From assembly GCA_004560045.1 (NCBI GenBank), contig SFWF01000034.1:1-28975 (forward strand): DNA of 28,975 nucleotides. The letters run 5' to 3'. The position numbers were made by a program, and so were the translations under genes. Below, one piece after another: positions 22,503 to 28,950 of the stretch (position 1 is the stretch's first letter; every line of letters starts with the position of its first letter). Source of the DNA: a bacterium (lineage in GTDB: Bacteria > Bacillota > Clostridia > Oscillospirales > Acutalibacteraceae). The notes under the pieces were generated by a model that saw only the letters and a program-made list of their open reading frames with translations, searched no databases and had not been told where the DNA came from.

Positions 22503-23763
22503 TCTCTTGTTCCTCCGTCAGGTTTTTAAGCTTTACGAAAACGCAGGCATTTATACTGCGCTCACCCTTAACGATATCCTCGGCAAGGGCTCTGCAGTTA
22601 GGGGCTCCGCAAGCTCCGCAGTCGGTACCGGGGAGGCTTTCGCGGATGCTCTGCATCTTGGCCATCATCTTCATCGATTCGCCGATACTGTCGGCAAGCC
22701 GATTCATCGGTTTGTATTCGGGGACGTCCTCAAAGAAGGTGTCCTCGGGGATAAATTCCCTTCCCTCGTGGAAATTCTGTGACACGGGAAGGTAGCGGCG
22801 AAGGGTCAGGAGTCGGGCCTTTGCGATGAAGGGGTTTTCCATGGTCAGAACACCGCCGACACAGCCGCCCGTACAGGCGTTGAGCTCAACGAACTCAAGG
22901 TTCGGAATGGCTCCGCTTTCGATCTGATCGAGAACCTTTATACAGTTTTCGATTCCGTCGGCCGCAAGGAATTTTTCGTTAAAGAGCGCGGAGGCTTCTC
23001 CGCCCGAGGTAGCCCAGCTTATTCCGATAACTCCCGAACGGGAGATGGGATTTACGGGAAGCTCCCTCTTCATAAGATTTAAAAGCTCGAAGTATACGTC
23101 GCTTATGGCGACCACGCAGTCAACCGCGCTTTTATAGCTTCCGAAGCCGTTTTTAACATAGCTGGCCTTTGCGGGGCAGGGGGAGATGAAGCAAACTCCG
23201 ATATCCTCGGGCTTTAGCTCCTCGTGCTCGCGCAGGGCTCTGCGTTTAGCCCTCTTTGCCGCAATCTCCATCGGAGGCAGCAGGGGCAGAAGGTTATCCT
23301 TAAGGTAGGGAAATCTTAAGGCGATGAGTCGCATGATAACGGGGCAGGCCGAGCTTATGACCGGCTTTTTTATCCCGTCGGTCTCGAGATATTTTCGCGT
23401 ATATTCGCTTACGAGCTCGGCGCCTCGGGAAACCTCGTAGACCTCGTCGAAGCCCATATCAAGCAGACCCTGAAGCACGTAATCAACGTCGCTCAGTTCC
23501 TCGAATTGGCCGTAAAGGGTCGGGGCAGGCAAAGCAATTTTATACTTAAACCTGTCCATCTTTGAAAGACTGCTGCAGACCGCTTTCTTTGCATTGTGGG
23601 GGCAGACCCTTATACATTCTCCGCAGTCGATGCACCTGTCAGCGTTTATGACGGCGTGACCCTTTCTTATTCGTATCGCCTCGGTGGGACAATGACGAAG
23701 GCAGGTCGTACAGCCGGTACACTTTGAGGCTTCGAGAGAAACCGAATGTTTATACGCAATCAT
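22477..23763 (-). CDS. Divergent [FeFe]-hydrogenase-like protein, probable H2 or redox sensor
   Basis: It has 428 aa. Two [4Fe-4S] motifs open the protein (Cys15-25 and Cys44-54), followed by an H-cluster domain with altered loops. L1 is SSACP (137-141), L2 SPCPAK (194-199) and L3 NACTGGCVGG (295-304). The four Cys expected to hold the [4Fe-4S] part of the H-cluster (140, 196, 297, 301) are kept. Position 139, the proton-relay Cys of active enzymes, is Ala. In known sensory hydrogenases such as T. maritima HydS this same change is described. The C-terminus carries another Cys motif (Cys382, 385, 390, 407) like that of RnfB rather than a PAS domain. The start has no clear ribosome site and follows the ATPase gene by 3 nt. 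Confidence 0.88.
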   Translation of the reverse strand: MIAYKHSVSLEASKCTGCTTCLRHCPTEAIRIRKGHAVINADRCIDCGECIRVCPHNAKKAVCSSLSKMDRFKYKIALPAPTLYGQFEELSDVDYVLQGLLDMGFDEVYEVSRGAELVSEYTRKYLETDGIKKPVISSACPVIMRLIALRFPYLKDNLLPLLPPMEIAAKRAKRRALREHEELKPEDIGVCFISPCPAKASYVKNGFGSYKSAVDCVVAISDVYFELLNLMKRELPVNPISRSGVIGISWATSGGEASALFNEKFLAADGIENCIKVLDQIESGAIPNLEFVELNACTGGCVGGVLTMENPFIAKARLLTLRRYLPVSQNFHEGREFIPEDTFFEDVPEYKPMNRLADSIGESMKMMAKMQSIRESLPGTDCGACGAPNCRALAEDIVKGERSINACVFVKLKNLTEEQENDGKRAKK

Positions 23764-23766
23764 CTA

Positions 23767-24189
23767 TTAAAAATTTACCCTCATGGTGATTTTAGTGCCT
23801 TTGCCGAGAGCCGTTTCTATATCCATACTGTCGGTATAGCGCTTCATATTGGGCAGACCCATACCTGCGCCAAAGCCTAATGAGCGGACGTTGTCGGGGG
23901 CGGTTGAGAAGCCCTCCTGCATAGCCAGCTCAAGGTTGGAAATTCCGGGACCCTCGTCGGCAAGAATTATTTCTATGAAGTTTTCGTAAACGAGAACGTC
24001 GGCGGTTCCGCCGCCTGCGTGTATTACCATATTTATCTCGCCCTCATACATTGCCACAGATACCCTGCGGATGGTTTCGGGGGAGATCCCAAGCTGACGA
24101 AGACTTTTCTTTACCTCTACCGATGCCTGACCGGCCATGGTAAAGTTGTTTCCGTCAACGTCGAAGTGAAATCTGACGGCCTCAGCCAT
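23767..24189 (-). CDS. Anti-sigma-factor-type GHKL ATPase of the hydrogenase cluster (smaller paralogue)
   Basis: A 140-aa protein that is almost only an ATP-binding domain of the HATPase_c_2/RsbW kind. The N box is YEGEINMVIHAGGG, G1 is LADEGPGI, and the glycine loop is GFGAGMGLPNMKRY. RsbW-type proteins bind a sigma factor or phosphorylate an antagonist on Ser; no sigma factor gene is nearby. The ATG at 24189 was chosen because GGAG lies 7 nt upstream and it overlaps the previous gene by only 8 nt. The open frame extends a further 34 codons but those overlap the DRTGG gene and look non-protein-like. Confidence 0.86.
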   Translation of the reverse strand: MAEAVRFHFDVDGNNFTMAGQASVEVKKSLRQLGISPETIRRVSVAMYEGEINMVIHAGGGTADVLVYENFIEIILADEGPGISNLELAMQEGFSTAPDNVRSLGFGAGMGLPNMKRYTDSMDIETALGKGTKITMRVNF

Positions 24190-24538
24190 CGCCTTCTCCG
24201 CTTCCTTTAAGACCCTTTGCGTAAAGCTTTCCGCAGGTATCAAACATACGGCAGTCGGTTGAAAGAACGACGATTCCGCTTTCCTTAGCAAGAGCGACTA
24301 CCTCTTCGGTAAGCCTTTTCGAACGAACGAAAACTACGGCGTGCATATCAAGCATAAGGGCGGTACGGATAGTCTGAGGATTGACAAGTCCGGTAAGGAG
24401 AACCGAATCGGCCTTGGCAAAGGCTAAAACGTCGCTCATCATATCGCAGGCAAATGCGGAGGTTACCTCGCGGTCGAGCAGCTCGTCTCCGCAGACGACC
24501 TCGGCGGCGAGAATTTCTTTAATCTCGTTTAACTTCAT
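24182..24538 (-). CDS. DRTGG-domain protein of the hydrogenase cluster (first copy)
   Basis: A 118-aa single-domain protein related in layout to the second DRTGG copy. EVVCGDELLDREVTSAFACDMMSDVLAFA, SVLLTGLVNPQTIRTALMLDMHAVVFVR and ESGIVVLSTDCRMFDTCGKLYAKGL are the domain's three blocks. It keeps two Cys in the last block (DCRMFDTC) that the second copy lacks. AGAGGAAAG lies just ahead of the ATG, and the nuoE-like gene ends 27 nt upstream. Pairing of two DRTGG proteins and two ATPases in one operon suggests two parallel or heteromeric partners; function unknown. Confidence 0.82.
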   Translation of the reverse strand: MKLNEIKEILAAEVVCGDELLDREVTSAFACDMMSDVLAFAKADSVLLTGLVNPQTIRTALMLDMHAVVFVRSKRLTEEVVALAKESGIVVLSTDCRMFDTCGKLYAKGLKGSGEGDG

Positions 24539-24565
24539 AAAAGACTTTCCTCTGTTTATATAAGA

Positions 24566-25063
24566 TTAGTCCTGATACTTTGCGAGGATTCCGTCGATAT
24601 CCTTATCGGTAAGACGGCCGTAAACCTCATCGTTAACGGTGAGAACGGGGGCAAGTCCGCAGGCTCCGATGCAGCGGCAGGCCTCTAAAGAGAACTTTCC
24701 GTCAGCGGTGCACTCGCCGGGCTTAATTCCTAATACCTCGGTAAGGCGGTCGATGAGCTTCTGCGCTCCCTTAACGTAGCAAGCGGTTCCGAGACAAACG
24801 GAAATGTTGTACTTGCCCTTGGGAGAAAGAGCGAACTGCGCATAGAAGGTAGCAACTCCGTAAACCTCTTCAACAGAGATTCCGAGACCCTCAGCGATCA
24901 TGGTCTGAACCTCGAGGGGAAGATATCCGTAGATCTCCTGAGCTTGCTGCATGATCTGCATAAGGCAGCCGTCAATGTGCTTTCTTTCTTCGATTATTGC
25001 CTTTAATTTTGCCTCCTGCTCGGGGGTGCCTTTAAAGGGAATAGAAGTCGGTGTCTTTTTCAT
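24566..25063 (-). CDS. hydC: NuoE-like [2Fe-2S] subunit of the hydrogenase (HydC/HndA)
   Basis: Passes electrons between the flavin subunit and the other clusters. It has 165 aa with the four-helix start typical of NuoE (IEERKHIDGCLMQIMQQAQ; YLPLEVQTMIAEGLGISVE), then VYGVATFYAQF. The thioredoxin-like [2Fe-2S] domain has CLGTACYVKGA and CRCIGACGLAPV. The ATG at 25063 was chosen because AGGAGG lies 8 nt upstream. The frame opens 10 codons earlier but that ATG has no ribosome site and lies across it. It is the first gene of the operon, far from its partner subunits, with the sensory genes inserted between. Confidence 0.94.
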   Translation of the reverse strand: MKKTPTSIPFKGTPEQEAKLKAIIEERKHIDGCLMQIMQQAQEIYGYLPLEVQTMIAEGLGISVEEVYGVATFYAQFALSPKGKYNISVCLGTACYVKGAQKLIDRLTEVLGIKPGECTADGKFSLEACRCIGACGLAPVLTVNDEVYGRLTDKDIDGILAKYQD

Positions 25064-25126
25064 ATAACATTCCTCCTGAATTACTTTATACAAGGCAAAA
25101 TGCGGGTATACCGCAGACCTGTCAAA

Positions 25127-25155
25127 ATTATATCATACTATCTTTAAAAAGTCCA
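25127..25155 (-). promoter_or_regulatory. Promoter of the hydrogenase operon
   Basis: On the minus strand, TGGACT (25155-25150), a 17-bp spacer and TATAAT (25132-25127), with a TG extension one base ahead. The leader then contains TGCGG-TATAC-CCGCA, read from plus-strand 25101-25115, an imperfect hairpin or palindrome between the start site and the ribosome site. Confidence 0.65.
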
Positions 25156-25180
25156 GCGATAGTTATATTTTTTTAAAAAT

Positions 25181-25253
25181 AGTGTCGAAATCACGGTTTG
25201 GTATTGACAGGAGTAAAAAACTGTGCTACAATAACTGTACCAAATGAGACACT
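25181..25253. promoter_or_regulatory. Inverted motifs flanking the Crp promoter, possible operator
   Basis: AGTGTC (25181-25186) and TTTGGTA (25197-25203) lie on one side of the promoter. TACCAAA (25238-25244) and GACACT (25248-25253) lie on the other. Both pairs are inverted around nearly the same centre (about 25217-25220). The gaps between the two words differ by several bases on each side, so this may be two sites rather than one. It also overlaps the upstream side of the hydrogenase promoter. Confidence 0.4.
25204..25232 (+). promoter_or_regulatory. Promoter of the Crp/ABC operon
   Basis: TTGACA (25204-25209), a 17-bp spacer and TACAAT (25227-25232) with TG two bases before the -10. This is a near-consensus sigma-A promoter. 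Confidence 0.85.
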
Positions 25254-25270
25254 TTTTTGGAGGTGGGCCG

Positions 25271-25939
25271 ATGCTAAACACCGAAGAACAGGCGACCGTT
25301 CGTTCAAGCTTTCTCTTTTCGGGGATAAGCGATAAGGAATTCGGCGAATTTTTAGAGGGCGGCGACTGCTACGTCTGCTCCTTTTCTAAGGGCGAAACGG
25401 TCTTTACCGCAGGCGAAGAGGACAAAAAGCTCGGAATACTGCTTTTCGGGAAGGCCAAGGCCGTCTGCGCCGATAAAAGCAAGGGTTCCCTTAAGACCTT
25501 TACCGCAGGAGATCTTTTCGGAGCGGCGGGGGTCTTCTGTAAAACGGGAAACGAGCCCTTCAGCAAAATTAAGGCCACCGGCTCCTGCAAGATCTTTTTC
25601 GCGACCCGAAAAGGGGTCGAAAGGCTTATTCTTAAAAACCCGAAATGCGCTCTCGACTATATAACCTTCCTTTCCGAGCGGGTCGCCTTTTTAAACCGAA
25701 GGATATCGACCTTTACGGGAGGCGAAGCGGTAGCCCGAGTCGCAAAGCACCTGCTCAGTACCGCCGACGAGGATCTCATCTGTAGAAATATCAACTTTTC
25801 GGCCCTCGCCAAAAGCCTTGATATAAGCCGCGCAAGTCTTTACCGCGCGAAAAACGAACTAACCGAAATTAAAGCCATCTCGGCAGATAATAAGGATATT
25901 ATTATCCTCGACCCTGACGCTTTAAAAAATATCTGTTAA
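25271..25939 (+). CDS. Crp/Fnr-family transcriptional regulator
   Basis: A 222-aa regulator with an N-terminal cyclic-nucleotide-binding-like beta barrel (about 14-120; GETVFTAGEEDKKLGILLFGKA and GDLFGAA) and a C-terminal winged helix (about 150-215; 'FSALAKSLDISRASLYRAKNEL' is the recognition helix-turn-helix). It contains eight Cys, including Cys33-x2-Cys36, but not the N-terminal Cys cluster of classical FNR. Residues for cAMP binding are not evident. Redox or metal sensing is an inference. The ATG at 25271 is preceded by GGAGG at 7 nt; the earlier in-frame ATG (25244) is only 5 nt after the predicted transcript start. It is divergent from the hydrogenase operon and leads the ABC transporter operon. 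Confidence 0.87.
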   Translation: MLNTEEQATVRSSFLFSGISDKEFGEFLEGGDCYVCSFSKGETVFTAGEEDKKLGILLFGKAKAVCADKSKGSLKTFTAGDLFGAAGVFCKTGNEPFSKIKATGSCKIFFATRKGVERLILKNPKCALDYITFLSERVAFLNRRISTFTGGEAVARVAKHLLSTADEDLICRNINFSALAKSLDISRASLYRAKNELTEIKAISADNKDIIILDPDALKNIC

Positions 25940-25952
25940 AGGAGAAACACTT

Positions 25953-26975
25953 ATGAAAAAACTGATTGCAATTTTACTGACCCTCATCCTCTGCTTAGGC
26001 CTTGTAGCCTGCGGAGCCGATACCACCTCCTCGGTTGCCCCCTCGGACGATCAGGGAAGCTCTGCCCCCGACAGCACCGAGCCCGAAGATACGGTCGTTA
26101 CCAAGGTTCTTACCCTTAAGGGACCCACCGGTATCGGAATGGCAAAGATGATGGAGGATAACAAAAACGGCAAATACGAATTTACCGTTGCAGGTCAGCC
26201 CACCGAGGCGGTAGCCGCCATATCGGGCGGAAAGGCCGACATCGCCGCCGTTCCCACCAACCTTGCCGCAACCCTTTATAAAAAGACCGAAAAGGGCATA
26301 AAGATGCTCGCCATCAACACCCTCGGCTCCCTCTATATCCTCGAAAAGGGCGACACCATAAAGTCGGTTGAGGATCTTCGCGGAAAGACCCTTTACGCAA
26401 CCGGTCAGGGCGCTAACCCCGAGTACGTTTTAAACTACATCCTCGAGAAAAACGGCCTTAAGGTCGGCGAGGACGTAACGATTGAGTTCAAGGCCGAGCA
26501 CGCCGAGCTTGCCACCCTTATGGCCGCAGGCGAATGTGTTTTAGGTATGCTTCCCGAGCCCAACGTTGCCTCTGCCATGGCACAGAATCCCGACCTTCGT
26601 ATCGCCCTTAACCTTAACGACGAATGGAACAAGGTCGCCGACGAAAACAGCCGCCTCACCATGGGCTGCGTAATCGTCAGAGCTGAGTTTTTAGAGGCTC
26701 ATCCCGAAGCTGTAAAGGCCTTCCTTGCCGAGCTCGAGACCTCTATTAAATATGCCGCAGAGAACGCCGCAGAGGCAGGAAAGCTCTGCGAGACCCACGG
26801 CATCGTTCCCAAGGCGGCTCTTGCCACCAAGGCCATCCCCAACTGCAACCTCACCTATATTGACGGCGCAGATATGAAGCCTGCCATCGCCGGCTATTTC
26901 GAGGTTCTTTTCAGCGCTAACAAAACTTCCGTGGGAGGAGCAATCCCCGATGAAGGCTTCTACTATATCCCTTAA
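25953..26975 (+). CDS. ABC transporter substrate-binding lipoprotein, TauA/SsuA/THI5-like
   Basis: An extracellular binding protein of 340 aa. The lipoprotein signal ends at GLVAC (Cys20), followed by a Ser/Asp/Glu-rich spacer. The mature type 2 binding fold has VLTLKGPTGIGMAKMMED, AAISGGKADIAAVPTNLAATLY, a domain-switch region at about 120-140 (SVEDLRGKTLYATGQGANPEY) and ECVLGMLPEPNVASAM. Such proteins bind sulfonates, nitrate, bicarbonate, pyrimidine precursors or other small molecules; the ligand cannot be told from sequence. AAAGGAG is 8 nt upstream. It is 13 nt downstream of the Crp gene and overlaps the permease gene by 26 nt. Confidence 0.87.
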   Translation: MKKLIAILLTLILCLGLVACGADTTSSVAPSDDQGSSAPDSTEPEDTVVTKVLTLKGPTGIGMAKMMEDNKNGKYEFTVAGQPTEAVAAISGGKADIAAVPTNLAATLYKKTEKGIKMLAINTLGSLYILEKGDTIKSVEDLRGKTLYATGQGANPEYVLNYILEKNGLKVGEDVTIEFKAEHAELATLMAAGECVLGMLPEPNVASAMAQNPDLRIALNLNDEWNKVADENSRLTMGCVIVRAEFLEAHPEAVKAFLAELETSIKYAAENAAEAGKLCETHGIVPKAALATKAIPNCNLTYIDGADMKPAIAGYFEVLFSANKTSVGGAIPDEGFYYIP

Positions 26976-27705
26976 AATTCTTAAAGGAATAGGCATATTT
27001 TCGTTTTGGCTGGGGGTCTGGTATCTTGCCGCCACCCTTATTGATAAGGAGATATTTCTCCCCTACCCTCATACGGTAGCTCTGCGGTTTCTGACCCTTT
27101 CGGGAACCGCGGACTTCTGGACGACCGTTATCGCCTCCCTCGCAAGGATCCTCCGAGGCTTTATCTACGGCGTAGTGCTTGGCGGCGTTATCGCCCTGCT
27201 GACCCACTACATACCCCTTGCAAGGGGGCTTATCTCCCCTTTTATAAGAATGGTTCGTGCCGTTCCCGTTGCCTCCTTTACCCTGCTTCTCTTTTTGTGG
27301 CTCGATAACGATATGATACCTGTTTTCATTGCCCTTTTAATGGTCGCGCCGATCATATGGGAAAACCTTTCGGCAGGCCTTAGTGCAATGGATAAGGGGC
27401 TTATCGAAATGGCCAAGGTCTACCGCATTCCCCGCGGCAAGACCCTTAAAAAGATAATCTTTCCGAGCCTCGTACCCTACCTGTATTCGGGTATGCTGAC
27501 AAGCCTCGGACTCGCCTGGAAATCGGGAATTGCCGCCGAGGTTATAAGCTATCCCTCGGTCGCTATCGGAAAGGCCCTCGGAGAGGCCAAGACCTACCTC
27601 GAAACCGCCGACGTTTTCGTCTGGACGGCGGTAGTGATCCTTTTAAGCCTTTCCTTCGAGGCAATTATCCGCCTCCTGTTTAAGAAAAGGAGGAAAAAGG
27701 TATGA
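26950..27705 (+). CDS. ABC transporter permease, SsuC/TauC type
   Basis: The membrane subunit of the transporter, 251 aa with about six hydrophobic segments. The coupling loop EMAKVYRIPRGKTLKKIIFPSLVPYL is the permease EAA motif, with Met-Ala in place of Ala-Ala. RMVRAVPVASFTLLLFLW and SLGLAWKSGIAAEVI are strongly typical of the SsuC/TauC group. GGGAGGAG lies 9 nt ahead of the ATG inside the binding-protein gene. The start overlaps that gene's end, and its own stop overlaps the ATPase start as ATGA, so the three genes are coupled. Confidence 0.92.
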   Translation: MKASTISLKILKGIGIFSFWLGVWYLAATLIDKEIFLPYPHTVALRFLTLSGTADFWTTVIASLARILRGFIYGVVLGGVIALLTHYIPLARGLISPFIRMVRAVPVASFTLLLFLWLDNDMIPVFIALLMVAPIIWENLSAGLSAMDKGLIEMAKVYRIPRGKTLKKIIFPSLVPYLYSGMLTSLGLAWKSGIAAEVISYPSVAIGKALGEAKTYLETADVFVWTAVVILLSLSFEAIIRLLFKKRRKKV

Positions 27706-28256
27706 TAGAGCTTAAAAATATTTCCTTAACCTTCGACGGCAGGCAGGTCCTAAAGAATCTCAGCCTGTCCCTCCCCGAAAAGGGCATCCTTCTTATAACG
27801 GGACCCTCGGGATGCGGAAAGACCTCGGTTGCGAGAATGATATTGGGGCTTTTAAGGCCCACCGAGGGAGAGGTTCTGGTAAAAGACCTAAAAATCGCCG
27901 CCGTATTTCAGGAGGACCGCCTCGTGCCCACCCTAACGGCCCTCGAAAACGTCGCTCTTGTGTCCGACCGAGCAGAGGCCGAAAAAAGGCTTTCGCAGGT
28001 TGGCCTTGCCGATTCGCTGAGCCTTCTTCCCGAGGAGCTTTCGGGAGGAATGAAGCGCAGAGTCGCCATCGCCCGCGCATTAGCCTTCGGTGGAGATATC
28101 CTGCTTTTGGACGAGGCCTTTACGGGTCTCGACGAGGAGCTGGCCGAAAGAATTTTAAAGGAGCTCTGCGAGGAGTTTAAGGACAAGCTCATAATCGCCG
28201 TGACCCACCGCCCCGAGCTTTTCGAGGACTATGAATATACCGAAATAAAGCTTTAA
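27702..28256 (+). CDS. Short ABC transporter ATPase
   Basis: The energy-coupling ATPase of the same transporter. At 184 aa it is clearly shorter than SsuB/TauB (about 240-260 aa). Even so, all core motifs are present: Walker A GPSGCGKTS, Q-loop AAVFQEDRL, signature LSGGMKRRVAIARAL, Walker B DILLLDEAFTGLD, and the H-loop AVTHRPE. What is missing is mainly the C-terminal extension and some of the helical subdomain. The start overlaps the permease stop as ATGA. No convincing terminator follows; the weak CACCC/GGGTG pair at 28267-28285 lacks a T run. Confidence 0.9.
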   Translation: MIELKNISLTFDGRQVLKNLSLSLPEKGILLITGPSGCGKTSVARMILGLLRPTEGEVLVKDLKIAAVFQEDRLVPTLTALENVALVSDRAEAEKRLSQVGLADSLSLLPEELSGGMKRRVAIARALAFGGDILLLDEAFTGLDEELAERILKELCEEFKDKLIIAVTHRPELFEDYEYTEIKL

Positions 28257-28318
28257 AAAAATAACACACCCCGCTAAGATGGGTGCGGTTAGGGACGAGG
28301 GCCTGGGGCCTAGGGCCG

Positions 28319-28471
28319 CAGTGGACAGTGGTCAGTGGGCAGTGGACAGAAAAGAGTAACGCCTTCGGCGCGAGTAATAAGAGCGAAGAAAGCGAAATTG
28401 CCTCGGTATCCGTCGGCCTTCCCTAGCAGGGAAGGGGGACCGCGTAGCGGTGGATGAGTAGAAACCTACTC
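28319..28471 (+). repeat. Long direct repeat shared with 13587-13752, including three-hairpin copy D
   Basis: It opens with CAGTGGACAGTGG-like units, then AAAAGAGTAACGCCTTCGGC, GAAGAAAGCGAAATTGC and CGGTATCCGT. The three-hairpin core follows at 28417-28471. Hairpin 1 is CCTTCCC-TAGCA-GGGAAGG, hairpin 2 ACCGC-GTA-GCGGT, and hairpin 3 GAGTAG-AAAC-CTACTC. The same unit lies at 13587-13752 in the same direction. TAGGGACGAGGG at about 28290-28300 precedes it, as it does in the other copy. Confidence 0.8.
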
Positions 28472-28540
28472 CGCAAAATAAAACGGGAAAATGTCCAAAC
28501 TTTACTTTATCACACATTAAACTTCGCTCGTGTCCTCAAC

Positions 28541-28710
28541 GATCCGAGCAAACTAAAGGTTTGATAACAGCCGAACGGTTTTTTAAAATTTGCGATATCT
28601 TACGGGAGGAACAAGCCACTCCCCTACAACCTCCCGATATAATGCTTCGGTATCCGTCGGCCTTCCCTTGGGGGAAGGGGGACCGCGTAGTGGTGGATGA
28701 GGGAAACCCT
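28541..28710 (+). repeat. Long repeat, inverted relative to 14236-14405, including three-hairpin copy E
   Basis: It begins GATCCGAGCAAACTAAAGG and passes through TTTGATAACAGCCGAA, TTTGCGATATCTTACGGGAG and CCCCTACAACCTCCCGATAT. It ends with the core at 28661-28710. Hairpin 1 is CCTTCCC-TTGG-GGGAAGG, hairpin 2 ACCGC-GTA-GTGGT (one G-T pair), and hairpin 3 AGGG-AAA-CCCT. Block order matches 14236-14405 on the opposite strand. Confidence 0.8.
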
Positions 28711-28900
28711 ATATTGCAAATTCAGACGGGATAACATACAATCCATATTTAATTAAACAATAAGTCCCGCCCGGGATGTCGGGGGTCTCGTTGCGACTCG
28801 GTCGCTCGGCGGCTCTGACGACGCACTGTGTCGTCATTCACTACCGCCTCGATCGCCATCCCCTACAAATATAACCGGAAAGTTGTATAGTAAAAAAGGA
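28711..28900. other. Gene-free tail of the second repeat island
   Basis: No plausible gene is seen. The shared word GTCTCGTTGCGACTCG occurs at about 28788-28803. GACGACGCACTGTGTCGTC at about 28817-28835 forms a small hairpin, and CCCCTACAA follows near 28861, as it does near 14711. Confidence 0.5.
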
Positions 28901-28901
28901 C

Positions 28902-28929
28902 TGTTCAAAGAGTGAAAATATGGTAAAAT
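28902..28929 (+). promoter_or_regulatory. Possible promoter of the gene cut by the window end
   Basis: TGTTCA (28902-28907), a 16-bp spacer and TAAAAT (28924-28929), with TGG just before the -10 box giving an extended form. Confidence 0.4.
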
Positions 28930-28950
28930 ATTTTCAGGAGAGTGAACGGG

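Noticed and set aside
24189..24291. 34-codon upstream extension of the small ATPase
   Set aside because: It overlaps the DRTGG gene deeply and lacks family-like sequence, while a good ribosome site precedes the ATG at 24189.
25081..25240. Rex or FNR operator between the divergent operons
   Set aside because: No TTGTTAA/TTAACAA or TTGAT/ATCAA pair is present. The inverted words seen do not match these consensus sites.
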